Assembly: GCA_905215625.1 (NCBI GenBank)
Contig: CAJMQQ010000002.1
Span: 1-64,000 of the forward strand
DNA from: an uncultured bacterium
GTDB lineage: Bacteria > Bacillota > Clostridia > Lachnospirales > Lachnospiraceae
Direction: 5' to 3'
DNA length: 64,000 nt
Under the pieces are notes generated by a model. The model searched no databases, was not told the origin of the DNA, and saw only the letters and a program-made list of their open reading frames with translations. Position numbers and translations under genes: made by a program. The stretch's first letter is position 1. Every line of letters starts with the position of its first letter. Below, in pieces: positions 34,653-41,988 of the stretch.

Positions 34653-35348
34653 CTAAAACCGATAATGTTTGCTGATTCCCCTTCCCATGCAGTATTTGCT
34701 GACAGAAATTTCGCTTTTATCGCATTCCTGAAGCATATCTTTTATATATCCCAGCAAAAATCCGTTATATTTTACTTCCAGCACTGCAAGATACGGATCC
34801 ATAATCGGATTCTGCAGCAAGGACTCATCAAAAATATTAAAACAGCTTTCTGTTCCGATAAGATGATGGTCAAAAGTCACACGGATTTTGTTTTCTTTTG
34901 CAATAAAGGCTTTTCTGCGATACTCTACCACTGTACGCGGCACATAACATCTCATCTGCATCAGACTATAGCATTCTTTTGCAAATGGCTCTTCATAGTT
35001 CAAAAGAACCCCGTAATTCCGCTTTGTCAGCGCAATGGCATCCTCACGCCTCACTCGCAAAGACCGCTTTTTCTGCAGCATCCCCTGCTTCTGTTTCATT
35101 TCGAGAATCGCATAATCGCTCTTGGGCTCATAGCATCTTAACCGGATCTTCCGACGGACTTCCACTCCATCTTCCTTATCTTCAAAGTCCTGATCGTCAA
35201 TCGTATCGTAATATAGGGAACGAATGCGGTATCCTTCTTCCCCGTTATTTGAATCCTCCTGCATCACCTGACCAATCGTGTTTCTGTAGCGGTACATCTG
35301 GTCTATTGTAATCAGAAATTTCTTTTCCTGCCGCAGCACTTCATTCAT
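34653..35348 (-). CDS. VTC-domain protein (polyphosphate polymerase fold)
   Basis: A 231-residue protein made only of the VTC triphosphate-tunnel domain. Tunnel residues are present: RIRSLYYDTIDDQDFEDKEDG, EVRRKIRLRCY, AILEMKQKQG, RSLRVRR, TVVEYRRKAF, RVTFDHHL and LAVLEVKYNG. In yeast Vtc4 this fold makes polyphosphate from ATP. No SPX domain or membrane helix is present, so it is a soluble cytoplasmic enzyme that may dock on the DUF4956 protein encoded next. First gene of the six-gene operon, behind a structured leader. Confidence 0.9.
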   Translation of the reverse strand: MNEVLRQEKKFLITIDQMYRYRNTIGQVMQEDSNNGEEGYRIRSLYYDTIDDQDFEDKEDGVEVRRKIRLRCYEPKSDYAILEMKQKQGMLQKKRSLRVRREDAIALTKRNYGVLLNYEEPFAKECYSLMQMRCYVPRTVVEYRRKAFIAKENKIRVTFDHHLIGTESCFNIFDESLLQNPIMDPYLAVLEVKYNGFLLGYIKDMLQECDKSEISVSKYCMGRGISKHYRF

Positions 35349-35391
35349 TTCATTTTCACCTCTCTTTTCCGGATTCCTGGGAACGCAAAAA

Positions 35392-35433
35392 AAGCGTAGA
35401 ATAATTTGTCAGGACACAAATTATAAAACGCTT
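35392..35433 (-). terminator. terminator-like hairpin inside the VTC-operon leader
   Basis: A long stem (AAGCGT plus ATAATTTGT paired with their complements, 6-base loop) followed by seven T on the minus strand. It lies downstream of the operon promoter and 44 bases before the first start codon, which is the position of an attenuator rather than of a gene-end terminator. Confidence 0.65.
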
Positions 35434-35448
35434 TTTATTCCGTTTTCA

Positions 35449-35465
35449 AGAGGATAGCATCCTCT
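35449..35465 (-). promoter_or_regulatory. small leader hairpin upstream of the attenuator-like hairpin
   Basis: Perfect AGAGGAT-(3)-ATCCTCT inverted repeat in the leader RNA, 15 bases before the terminator-like stem. Together they form a two-hairpin arrangement. Confidence 0.6.
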
Positions 35466-35512
35466 GCCTCATCATCTAGTAAAATCCTTATGCCGATTAA
35501 AATACCAGAATG

Positions 35513-35541
35513 ATTATACTGCATTTCTGGAAACTTATCCA
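35513..35541 (-). promoter_or_regulatory. promoter of the VTC/CotH/GT2 operon
   Basis: TGGATA, 17 bases, consensus TATAAT on the minus strand; the transcript would have a leader of about 155 bases. Confidence 0.65.
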
Positions 35542-35579
35542 CTCATTTTTCGTTAAATTTTAAAGTTTTTATTCCAATC

Positions 35580-35939
35580 TTAGTGTTCGCCGCACTCGTG
35601 GGCGTGTTCATGTTCATGGCAGATAGAACCGGTAGACTCTAATTCTCCCCGTAAGTATGCTTCTACAGCAGATTTTGCATCTCCCTGTGCGCCTAACACA
35701 ACTTCTACGCCGCGCTCATTGAAAATATCTACGGCGCCGCCGCCCATACCGCCGGCAATCATCACTTCTACTCCCATATCTGCCAGAAAGTTTGGAAGAA
35801 ATCCTGGTCTGTGTCCTGGATTCGGAACGGACTGTTCAGCTGTAATTTTTCCATCTTCTGCGTCGTAAATCATAAAGTTTTCACAATGTCCAAAATGTGG
35901 CCAAATCTGGCTTCCGTTACAAGAAACTGCAATTTTCAT
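35580..35939 (-). CDS. NifX/NafY-type (dinitrogenase cofactor family) protein with His-rich tail
   Basis: A 119-residue protein of the NifX/NifB C-terminal fold: MKIAVSCNGSQIWPHFGHCENFMIYD, GVEVMIAGGMGGGAVDIFNERGVEVVLG. It ends in a His/Glu/Cys tail (HEHEHAHECGEH) suited to metal binding. No nitrogenase genes are present. Stand-alone members accompany ferredoxin-containing MinD ATPases in anaerobes and probably handle metal or Fe-S units. AAGGAG precedes the ATG. Last gene of a four-gene operon. Confidence 0.9.
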   Translation of the reverse strand: MKIAVSCNGSQIWPHFGHCENFMIYDAEDGKITAEQSVPNPGHRPGFLPNFLADMGVEVMIAGGMGGGAVDIFNERGVEVVLGAQGDAKSAVEAYLRGELESTGSICHEHEHAHECGEH

Positions 35940-35962
35940 AGTTTTATTCTCCTTTTTTATTT

Positions 35963-36844
35963 CTATGATAAACTGCTGGATTCTGGATTCAGCAGTTCCA
36001 TTACTTTTTTATAGATTTCCCTTACTGCGTTTCCAGCCGCGCAGTCTATATCCACAATAGATCGGCCTGCATTTACTGCTTTTACCGCTTCGGGATCAAA
36101 TGGAATTTTCCCCACAAACGGCAGGTTCCGTGTCTGACAGAATGTTTCTATCTTTCTGGTGTAATCCGGACTGGTATCCCATTTATTGACACATACTGCC
36201 AGCTTTGCCTGAAAGGTCTCTGCGGTTTTTATGAGGCGGCCCAAGTCGCTGCATCCGCTTTCGCTGGCTTCTGCCACAATCAGTACCAGATCCATTCCGC
36301 TGATAGAGGAAATTACCGGACATCCAATCCCAGGCGAACCATCTATAATGGCCAGGTCACAGTCCGGCGCATTTTTTAACATCGCCATTTTTACATCCGT
36401 TACCAGCTTGCCGGAATTGCCCCGTCCCATTTTCAGCGCTGCTGTGGAAAATACCTGATTTCCACGGTACAGTTCTCTCCTTCCGGCAATATCCGGAACC
36501 AGGGAAACCGCCTGGACCGGACAGACAAACTGACACACACCGCAGCCTTCGCAGGCGTATTCATTTACAACTGCCTTTCCATCTGCGAGACGGATTGCTT
36601 CAAACCTGCAATGGGCTTCACATTTTCCACAGCCGATACAGATGTCCGGATCTGCTTCTGCCTTGTCTCCGCCCATAAACTCTGTAACTTCCGGTTCTGC
36701 ATCCTGCTCCATGACCAGATGAAGATTCGGTGCGTCTACATCGCAGTCCGCAGCTGCCCTTGCCTTGGACAAACGGATAAGCGCTGCGGATACCGTCGTC
36801 TTTCCGGTGCCGCCTTTTCCGCTTAATACCAGCAACCGCTTCAT
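35963..36844 (-). CDS. MinD-type P-loop ATPase with inserted 2[4Fe-4S] ferredoxin domain (copy 1)
   Basis: A 293-residue Mrp/NBP35-like ATPase. The deviant Walker A LSGKGGTGKTT (5-15) is followed by an inserted ferredoxin with CIGCGKCEAHC and CEGCGVCQFVCP, then the ATPase core with IIDGSPGIGCPV and a VNKWD motif. Such proteins deliver or rearrange Fe-S or metal units in the cytoplasm. ATG at 36844 with GGAGG six bases upstream; it overlaps the stop of copy 2 by four bases. The two copies probably act as a heterodimer. Confidence 0.92.
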   Translation of the reverse strand: MKRLLVLSGKGGTGKTTVSAALIRLSKARAAADCDVDAPNLHLVMEQDAEPEVTEFMGGDKAEADPDICIGCGKCEAHCRFEAIRLADGKAVVNEYACEGCGVCQFVCPVQAVSLVPDIAGRRELYRGNQVFSTAALKMGRGNSGKLVTDVKMAMLKNAPDCDLAIIDGSPGIGCPVISSISGMDLVLIVAEASESGCSDLGRLIKTAETFQAKLAVCVNKWDTSPDYTRKIETFCQTRNLPFVGKIPFDPEAVKAVNAGRSIVDIDCAAGNAVREIYKKVMELLNPESSSLS

Positions 36845-37665
36845 AGGATGCCTCCTATCTGTTCCAGAATGGTACGAAAACGTTCTTTTTCCTCTGGAAA
36901 CTTTTCTGTAATCAGTGTTCCTGTCGCAATACACTCTGCAAATTCCGGATGGTAGGGAATCTTTGCCAGCACCGGCATACCGGTCTGCCTGCAGAACTCT
37001 TCTAACGGCTGATAGGGTTCGGTTTCTTTATTGATCACCACTCCGCATTTTTTTCCAAGAAGGGATGCCAGCTCATAAACCATTTTAAAGTTATGAAAAC
37101 CAAAAGCTGTCGGTTCTGCTACCAGAATGCAAAAATCTGCATCCATAATGCTTTCCATGACGCTGCAGGCGCTTCCTGGCGGACAGTCGATAATTGTCAG
37201 CCCCTCTGCTTCCTTCAGCGCTTTGCGGATGACTGGAATCCCGGAAGCTTCTCCCAGATTCAGCACGCCTGTAATGGCACGAATCTGTCCTCTTGTGCCA
37301 GTCTCTACTCTTCCAACCGGCTTTTCTTTCTCTGTAATGGCGTTTTCCGGACAGACCAGCTTACAGCCGCCGCAGCTGTGACAGACCTCTGGAAACACCA
37401 TTGTTTTTCCCCTGACGTGCATCAGGGCGTGGAAACGGCAGAACTCTACGCATTTTTTACATCCAGTACATTTTTCCAGATCAAACTCTGGAAGCAGGGT
37501 GCAGACCTGTGTTTCCTGGATGTTCTCCGGCTTTAAAAACAGACGGCCGTTGGGTTCTTCTACATCGCAGTCAATGTAGCTGGCATTTTCTGCTGCCGCC
37601 GCCAGGTTCACTGCCGTCATCGTTTTTCCCGCTCCGCCTTTCCCGCTTAAACACGCAATTTTCAT
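36841..37665 (-). CDS. MinD-type P-loop ATPase with inserted 2[4Fe-4S] ferredoxin domain (copy 2)
   Basis: A 274-residue paralogue of the ATPase encoded next. Walker A is LSGKGGAGKTMT; the ferredoxin insert has CTGCKKCVEFC and CHSCGGCKLVCP; the core has IIDCPPGSACSVMES and VINKETEPY. The ATG at 37665 overlaps the stop of the DUF134-NifX gene (ATGA), so all three are translationally coupled. The extra CPPGSAC cysteines differ from copy 1. Confidence 0.92.
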   Translation of the reverse strand: MKIACLSGKGGAGKTMTAVNLAAAAENASYIDCDVEEPNGRLFLKPENIQETQVCTLLPEFDLEKCTGCKKCVEFCRFHALMHVRGKTMVFPEVCHSCGGCKLVCPENAITEKEKPVGRVETGTRGQIRAITGVLNLGEASGIPVIRKALKEAEGLTIIDCPPGSACSVMESIMDADFCILVAEPTAFGFHNFKMVYELASLLGKKCGVVINKETEPYQPLEEFCRQTGMPVLAKIPYHPEFAECIATGTLITEKFPEEKERFRTILEQIGGIL

Positions 37666-38387
37666 TGTATGCCGTGGAATCCGCCGTGAAATCTGGTCAG
37701 CTCTTCCAGCTTTCCATCTCCCCACGCGGCTAAATCGTCTGCGGCGGCTTTATTTACAGATTTATAAATTTTCATCCCTGCGGCTTTCAGAACCTCTGCC
37801 GCATTTTCCCCGCAGCGGACGGTAATCAGCACATCCGCATTGCTGTCTGCCAGGAACTGGGCGGCCTGTATCCCTGCGCCGCTCTGGGCCTGGGCAGCCG
37901 GATTTTCTAAAATCGTATCCGTTCCGTCCTCATGGAACAGAAAATATGGCGCACGTGACAGCACAATGCAGACGTCCTGTTTATTTTCGTCTAACGGAAT
38001 TGCAATTTTCATCCCTTTTCCCTCCTTAACCGTCATCTGTCTGCAGCCGCGCCGGTGTTTTCTGCATCCTCCGCAGCCGCAGTCTTCTTCTCTTCCATCA
38101 CAAAGCTGATAATCTCCGCCCTCGATCCGCAGCGGCAGGCCGTCAACCAGTACCTCTGCCAGCTTTTTTCTTGCAGAATTGTAAATGAGCTGGACCGTCG
38201 TTCTGGCTACCTGCATATAAGCGCTGCATTCTTCCTGGGAAAACCCTTCTTTGTCAATCAGGCGGATGGCTTCATACTCATCAACGGTTAAAATAACCGT
38301 CTCATCCGGCGAAGCTTCTCCTGCTGGCAGAAACGCTCTTATCTGCGGCATCTGACATACCTTTCTGCATTTCTTTGGCCTCGGCAT
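37662..38387 (-). CDS. DUF134 (UPF0251) regulator fused to a NifX-type domain
   Basis: A 241-residue fusion. Residues 1-95 are a DUF134 HTH domain (MPRPKKCRKVCQMPQIRAF, LTVDEYEAIRLIDKEGFSQEE, ARTTVQLIYNSARKKLAE). A Cys/His knot follows (DCGCGGCRKHRRGC, about 102-115), then a NifX-like domain (MKIAIPLDENKQDVCIVLSRAPYF...). The joint presence of a DNA-binding head and a metal-cofactor-type domain suggests a metal or Fe-S responsive regulator. It heads the operon with the two ATPases and a separate NifX protein, and three palindromes lie at its promoter. Confidence 0.9.
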   Translation of the reverse strand: MPRPKKCRKVCQMPQIRAFLPAGEASPDETVILTVDEYEAIRLIDKEGFSQEECSAYMQVARTTVQLIYNSARKKLAEVLVDGLPLRIEGGDYQLCDGREEDCGCGGCRKHRRGCRQMTVKEGKGMKIAIPLDENKQDVCIVLSRAPYFLFHEDGTDTILENPAAQAQSGAGIQAAQFLADSNADVLITVRCGENAAEVLKAAGMKIYKSVNKAAADDLAAWGDGKLEELTRFHGGFHGIQ

Positions 38388-38434
38388 AGGTGTTCTGCCT
38401 CCTTTCGTCCGGCATGGCCCGCCGGTTTCAGTTT

Positions 38435-38448
38435 ATGACATATGTCAT
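38435..38448. promoter_or_regulatory. palindromic operator 1 of the DUF134 operon
   Basis: Perfect 14-base palindrome ATGACATATGTCAT, just downstream of the predicted transcription start. Confidence 0.7.
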
Positions 38449-38459
38449 TTATCAATTGC

Positions 38460-38488
38460 AGTATAACGCAATTTATGGCATATGTCAA
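38460..38488 (-). promoter_or_regulatory. promoter of the DUF134/MinD operon
   Basis: Perfect TTGACA, 17 bases, TATACT. The -35 lies within palindrome 2, so a bound regulator would exclude polymerase. Confidence 0.85.
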
Positions 38489-38512
38489 TATCATAATTGT
38501 CATATGCCATAA
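38473..38512. promoter_or_regulatory. palindromic operators 2 and 3 of the DUF134 operon
   Basis: TGGCATATGTCA (38476-38487) and TGTCATATGCCA (38498-38509) share the core TGNCATATGNCA with operator 1. Together they form a larger perfect inverted repeat, TTATGGCATATG...CATATGCCATAA. Centres are 22 and 40 bases apart, near whole helical turns. Confidence 0.72.
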
Positions 38513-38569
38513 ACTATTTTCTCTATTTCTCTATAAAACGGACATATCGCCTGACGGCGACATCACCAG

Positions 38570-39463
38570 TTATGAAACCATGTGTACGTCAATCTGGTTA
38601 AACGGAATCTCGATTCCTGCCTTGTCATATTCCAGCTTGACCGATTCCGTAATGTCCCAGCGGCATTTCCAGTAGTTTTCGCTGACTGCCCAGGCTCTTC
38701 CGCCGATTAGAACCGCGCTGTCTCCCAGGCTGTCTACAAACACCTGAATCGGTTCTTCCTTCAGCACCAGGGGATGTTCTTCAAACAACCTCTGTAAAAT
38801 CTCTTTTGCCTTCTTTAAGTCTGCCGTATAGCTGATTCCAACCGAAATATCCACCCTCCGTTTTCCCATACCTGTTACATTGGTCATAGGCTCATTGGAC
38901 AGGGTACCATTGGGAATCACAATCTTCCGGTTATCTGCGGAAACCAGGGTTGTATATACCACTCCAATATTAGAAACCTGGCCTTCTCCTCCTTGCGAAA
39001 TAATGTAATCTCCCACTTTAAACGGCTTTGTCACCAAAATCAGTACGCCGCCTGCAAAATTGGTCAGAGTTCCCTGAAGAGCTAAACCAATGGCAATACC
39101 TGCAGAACCTAACAGCGCGATAATGGATGCCGAGCTGATTCCAATTTTCTCCGCTGCTATAAAAATCAAAATTCCATACTGGAAGGCTTTTGCCACAGAT
39201 ACCAGAAAACGGCTGATTCCAATCTCCAGTCCCATCTTATCCAGAGTACGTTTCAGGAACTTACTGGTAAATTTAATTACCCTGCTTCCAATCAGCAGAA
39301 TTACTGCTGCCGCAAACAGCCGGTAACCAAAGCTCATCAACCCTGGAATCCACCCTTTCATGGTTTCAATGAGCACATCGGGATTCAGACGAGCAATGTC
39401 TTCTGCCAGCTCCGCTCCCACTTCCAGCGTTTCCTGGATCGCTGCCTGTGTCGTTTCTTCCAT
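38570..39463 (-). CDS. mscS: small-conductance mechanosensitive channel
   Basis: A 297-residue MscS-family channel that vents solutes at low osmolarity. Three helices, the third being the pore helix with GSAGIAIGLALQGTLTNFAGG; then KPFKVGDYI and VIPNGTLSNEPMTN in the beta domain, and a cytoplasmic alpha/beta domain. AGGAGG precedes the ATG. It lies 37 bases behind glgB without an evident terminator, so may be co-transcribed. Confidence 0.94.
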   Translation of the reverse strand: MEETTQAAIQETLEVGAELAEDIARLNPDVLIETMKGWIPGLMSFGYRLFAAAVILLIGSRVIKFTSKFLKRTLDKMGLEIGISRFLVSVAKAFQYGILIFIAAEKIGISSASIIALLGSAGIAIGLALQGTLTNFAGGVLILVTKPFKVGDYIISQGGEGQVSNIGVVYTTLVSADNRKIVIPNGTLSNEPMTNVTGMGKRRVDISVGISYTADLKKAKEILQRLFEEHPLVLKEEPIQVFVDSLGDSAVLIGGRAWAVSENYWKCRWDITESVKLEYDKAGIEIPFNQIDVHMVS

Positions 39464-39500
39464 CCATCATCCTCCTATGGCCAGCCTTTCGTAAAATTTC

Positions 39501-41912
39501 TTACTTCGTTTCGGCTGCCTTTGTCTTTCTGGCCGGCGTTTTCCTGGGAGCTGCCGTTTTCTTCGGTTCAGCCTCTTTCTTAGCCGCTGACGCCTTCTTC
39601 GGTTCAGCCTCTTTCTTAGCCGCTGACGTCTTCTTCGGCGCTGCTTCTTTCTTAGCCGCAGTCTTCTTTGCTGCCTTCTCTGGAGCCGGAGTACAAGTAA
39701 ATACGCTGACGCTCATCGGGGCAATATTAATTTCGATAGAATTTTCTTTTTCATCCCATTCCATCTTCTTGGAAGACTTCATTCTTACATTTACCATGCC
39801 GGAGCCGCCGTAGCTCTTAGCATCGCTGTTTAAAATCTCTTTGTATTTTCCTGCAAACGGAACGCCTACCCGGAACTTTTCATGGGCCATATTGTCAAAG
39901 TTGCAGACAAACAGCAGGGTTTCTTCCGGCTTCTTTGTCTTTCTCACAAACATTACCATACTTAATTCATTATACGAGCAGTTTATCCATTCAAATCCGT
40001 CTGGATCATAGTCTAGCTGGGATAATGCCGGATGGCTTGCATACAAGCCGTTTAAGTCCTTAACAAACTCCTGCATCTGGCTGTGCAGCGGGTACTGGAG
40101 CAGATTCCACTCCAGACTGGCATTTTCGTTCCACTCATCCACCTGTGCAAAATCCTGTCCCATAAACAGCAGCTTTTTGCCGGGATGTCCCATATAAAAA
40201 CCATACGCAGCTCTTAAATTGGCAGCTTTCTGCTCTAAGGTCTCTCCAGGCATCTTTCCAATCATCGAACCCTTTCCATGAACCACCTCATCATGGGAAA
40301 ATACCAGGATAAAGTCCTCGCTGTACGCGTACAGCATGGAGAAGGTCAACTGGCCATAATTGTGTTTCCGGAAATAAGGATCGCATTTCATGTAACTTAA
40401 GAAATCATTCATCCAGCCCATGTTCCATTTATAATCAAATCCCAGTCCGTCTTCCTTTACGCCGGTCGTAATCTTCGGCCATGCAGTTGATTCCTCTGCA
40501 ATCAAAACCGCGCCTTTCGTCTGCCCTTTAAAGACAGAGTTTAAATGCTTTAAGAACTCTACGGCCTCCAGGTTTTCATGGCCGCCATAAATATTGGCAA
40601 CCCACTCGCCGTCATTTTTACCATAATCCAGATACAGCATGGAAGCGACTGCATCCATACGGATTCCGTCTGCATGGTACTTTTTTGCCCAGAACAGGGC
40701 ATTAGCAATCAGGAAGTTGGAAACCTGCGGTCTTCCGTAATTATAAATCAGGGTTCCCCAGTGAGGATGGGCGCCCTGTCTCGGATCTGCATGTTCATAG
40801 ACACAGGTACCGTCAAATGCTGCCAGCCCATAACTGTCTCTTGGGAAATGGGCCGGTACCCAGTCCAAGATTACGCCGATTCCCTGTTCATGCATATAAT
40901 CCATGAAATACATAAAATCGTCCGGCGTACCGTAGCGGCTGGTCGGCGCATAGTATCCGGTTACCTGGTAACCCCAAGAAGCGTCTAACGGATGTTCCAT
41001 TACCGGCATCAGCTCTATGTGGGTATAGCCCATCATTTTTACATAATCTGCCAGTTTTACTGCGATTTCCTTGTAATTGTAAAACTCAGATCCCAGAATT
41101 TCATTGCCATTGTCGTCCAGGGCAATATCTTTGCGCATCCAGGAACCCAGATGGACTTCATAAATGGACATCGGCTTATTCTTTGAATCTTCTGCCGCCC
41201 GTTTCTTCATCCATGCCTGATCCTTCCACTGATACTTGTCCGTATCCCAGACAATGGATGCATTGTGCGGACGCAGTTCGGAATAGTTTCCATAAGGATC
41301 CGCCTTTAAAACCGGGTCTCCATTTTTACATTTTACCTCGTATTTGTAAAGAGTTCCCTCTGCCAGATCCGGCATAAAGATTTCAAACACGCCGGAATTG
41401 CCCAGGCGGCGCATCTGGTTGCGGCGGCCGTCCCACAGGTTAAAATCCCCTACTACGCTGACGCGCATGGCGCATGGCGCCCATACTGCAAAATAAACTC
41501 CGGACACCCCGTTTACCGTCATCGGGTGCGCTCCTAATTTCTCATAAACCGTATAGTGGATTCCTGCTTCAAACTTCTTTAAATCTTCTTCTGAAATCTG
41601 GGGTTTGAATGCATACGGATCCTTTAAATCTTCTGTAACGCCGTTATCAAAGGTAACCCTAAACGTATATTCCGGAATGGTCTTTCTGGGCAGAAGGACT
41701 GCAAAAAATCCCGTCTCATCTGCCAGTTCCATTGGATACGTTTTATTTCCCACTACTACCAGGGCTTCCTTCGCAGTCGGCATCAGCATCTGAACCAGTA
41801 CGCCCTCCTCTGTAATATGCGGGCCTAACAGTTCATGAGGATTTACAGACTCTGAATAAACCAGCTCTTCAATCCCTGCCCAATCCATTAAATCATATAA
41901 TTTTCTATCCAT
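39501..41912 (-). CDS. glgB: 1,4-alpha-glucan branching enzyme with Lys/Ala-rich C-terminal tail
   Basis: An 803-residue GH13 branching enzyme that makes alpha-1,6 branches in glycogen. An N-terminal CBM48-like region (GVYFAVWAPCAMRVSVVGDFN) precedes the barrel, with the nucleophile region DGIRMDAVASMLYLDY, acid/base IAEESTAWP and FSHDEVVHGKGSM. The usual family length is about 640-740. The extra C-terminus, about 65 residues, is a histone-H1-like run of Lys, Ala and Pro built from 12-residue repeats (KKEAEPKKASAA type). The tail may bind acidic polymer or glycogen particles; that is inference. Confidence 0.96.
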   Translation of the reverse strand: MDRKLYDLMDWAGIEELVYSESVNPHELLGPHITEEGVLVQMLMPTAKEALVVVGNKTYPMELADETGFFAVLLPRKTIPEYTFRVTFDNGVTEDLKDPYAFKPQISEEDLKKFEAGIHYTVYEKLGAHPMTVNGVSGVYFAVWAPCAMRVSVVGDFNLWDGRRNQMRRLGNSGVFEIFMPDLAEGTLYKYEVKCKNGDPVLKADPYGNYSELRPHNASIVWDTDKYQWKDQAWMKKRAAEDSKNKPMSIYEVHLGSWMRKDIALDDNGNEILGSEFYNYKEIAVKLADYVKMMGYTHIELMPVMEHPLDASWGYQVTGYYAPTSRYGTPDDFMYFMDYMHEQGIGVILDWVPAHFPRDSYGLAAFDGTCVYEHADPRQGAHPHWGTLIYNYGRPQVSNFLIANALFWAKKYHADGIRMDAVASMLYLDYGKNDGEWVANIYGGHENLEAVEFLKHLNSVFKGQTKGAVLIAEESTAWPKITTGVKEDGLGFDYKWNMGWMNDFLSYMKCDPYFRKHNYGQLTFSMLYAYSEDFILVFSHDEVVHGKGSMIGKMPGETLEQKAANLRAAYGFYMGHPGKKLLFMGQDFAQVDEWNENASLEWNLLQYPLHSQMQEFVKDLNGLYASHPALSQLDYDPDGFEWINCSYNELSMVMFVRKTKKPEETLLFVCNFDNMAHEKFRVGVPFAGKYKEILNSDAKSYGGSGMVNVRMKSSKKMEWDEKENSIEINIAPMSVSVFTCTPAPEKAAKKTAAKKEAAPKKTSAAKKEAEPKKASAAKKEAEPKKTAAPRKTPARKTKAAETK
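39561..39660 (-). repeat. 36-bp in-frame tandem repeats in the glgB tail
   Basis: Two nearly identical 36-base units (39561-39596 and 39597-39632, differing at one position) and a partial diverged third encode the 12-residue Lys/Ala repeat. Such repeats are prone to length change by slippage or recombination. Confidence 0.85.
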
Positions 41913-41959
41913 AATACTTCCCCCTTGTTAGTAGTATTTCTACACAAATTCCTTTTAAC

Positions 41960-41988
41960 AGTTTACCATTTTTCCCTATAAATTACAA
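41960..41988 (-). promoter_or_regulatory. glgB promoter
   Basis: TTGTAA, 17 bases, TAAACT on the minus strand. The -35 overlaps the stop codon of the upstream DUF3810 gene. Confidence 0.65.

Noticed and set aside
35580..38387. Nitrogen-fixation gene cluster
   Set aside because: NifX-type domains occur widely in anaerobes with no nitrogenase; no nifHDK, nifE/N or nifB radical-SAM genes are here.
38546..38562. Hairpin after mscS as a terminator
   Set aside because: The stem is only four to five pairs (CGCC/GGCG) and is followed by a weak T stretch; not strong enough to list.
39561..39660. CRISPR-like or intergenic tandem repeat
   Set aside because: The 36-base units are in frame inside glgB and encode the Lys/Ala tail; there are no spacers.
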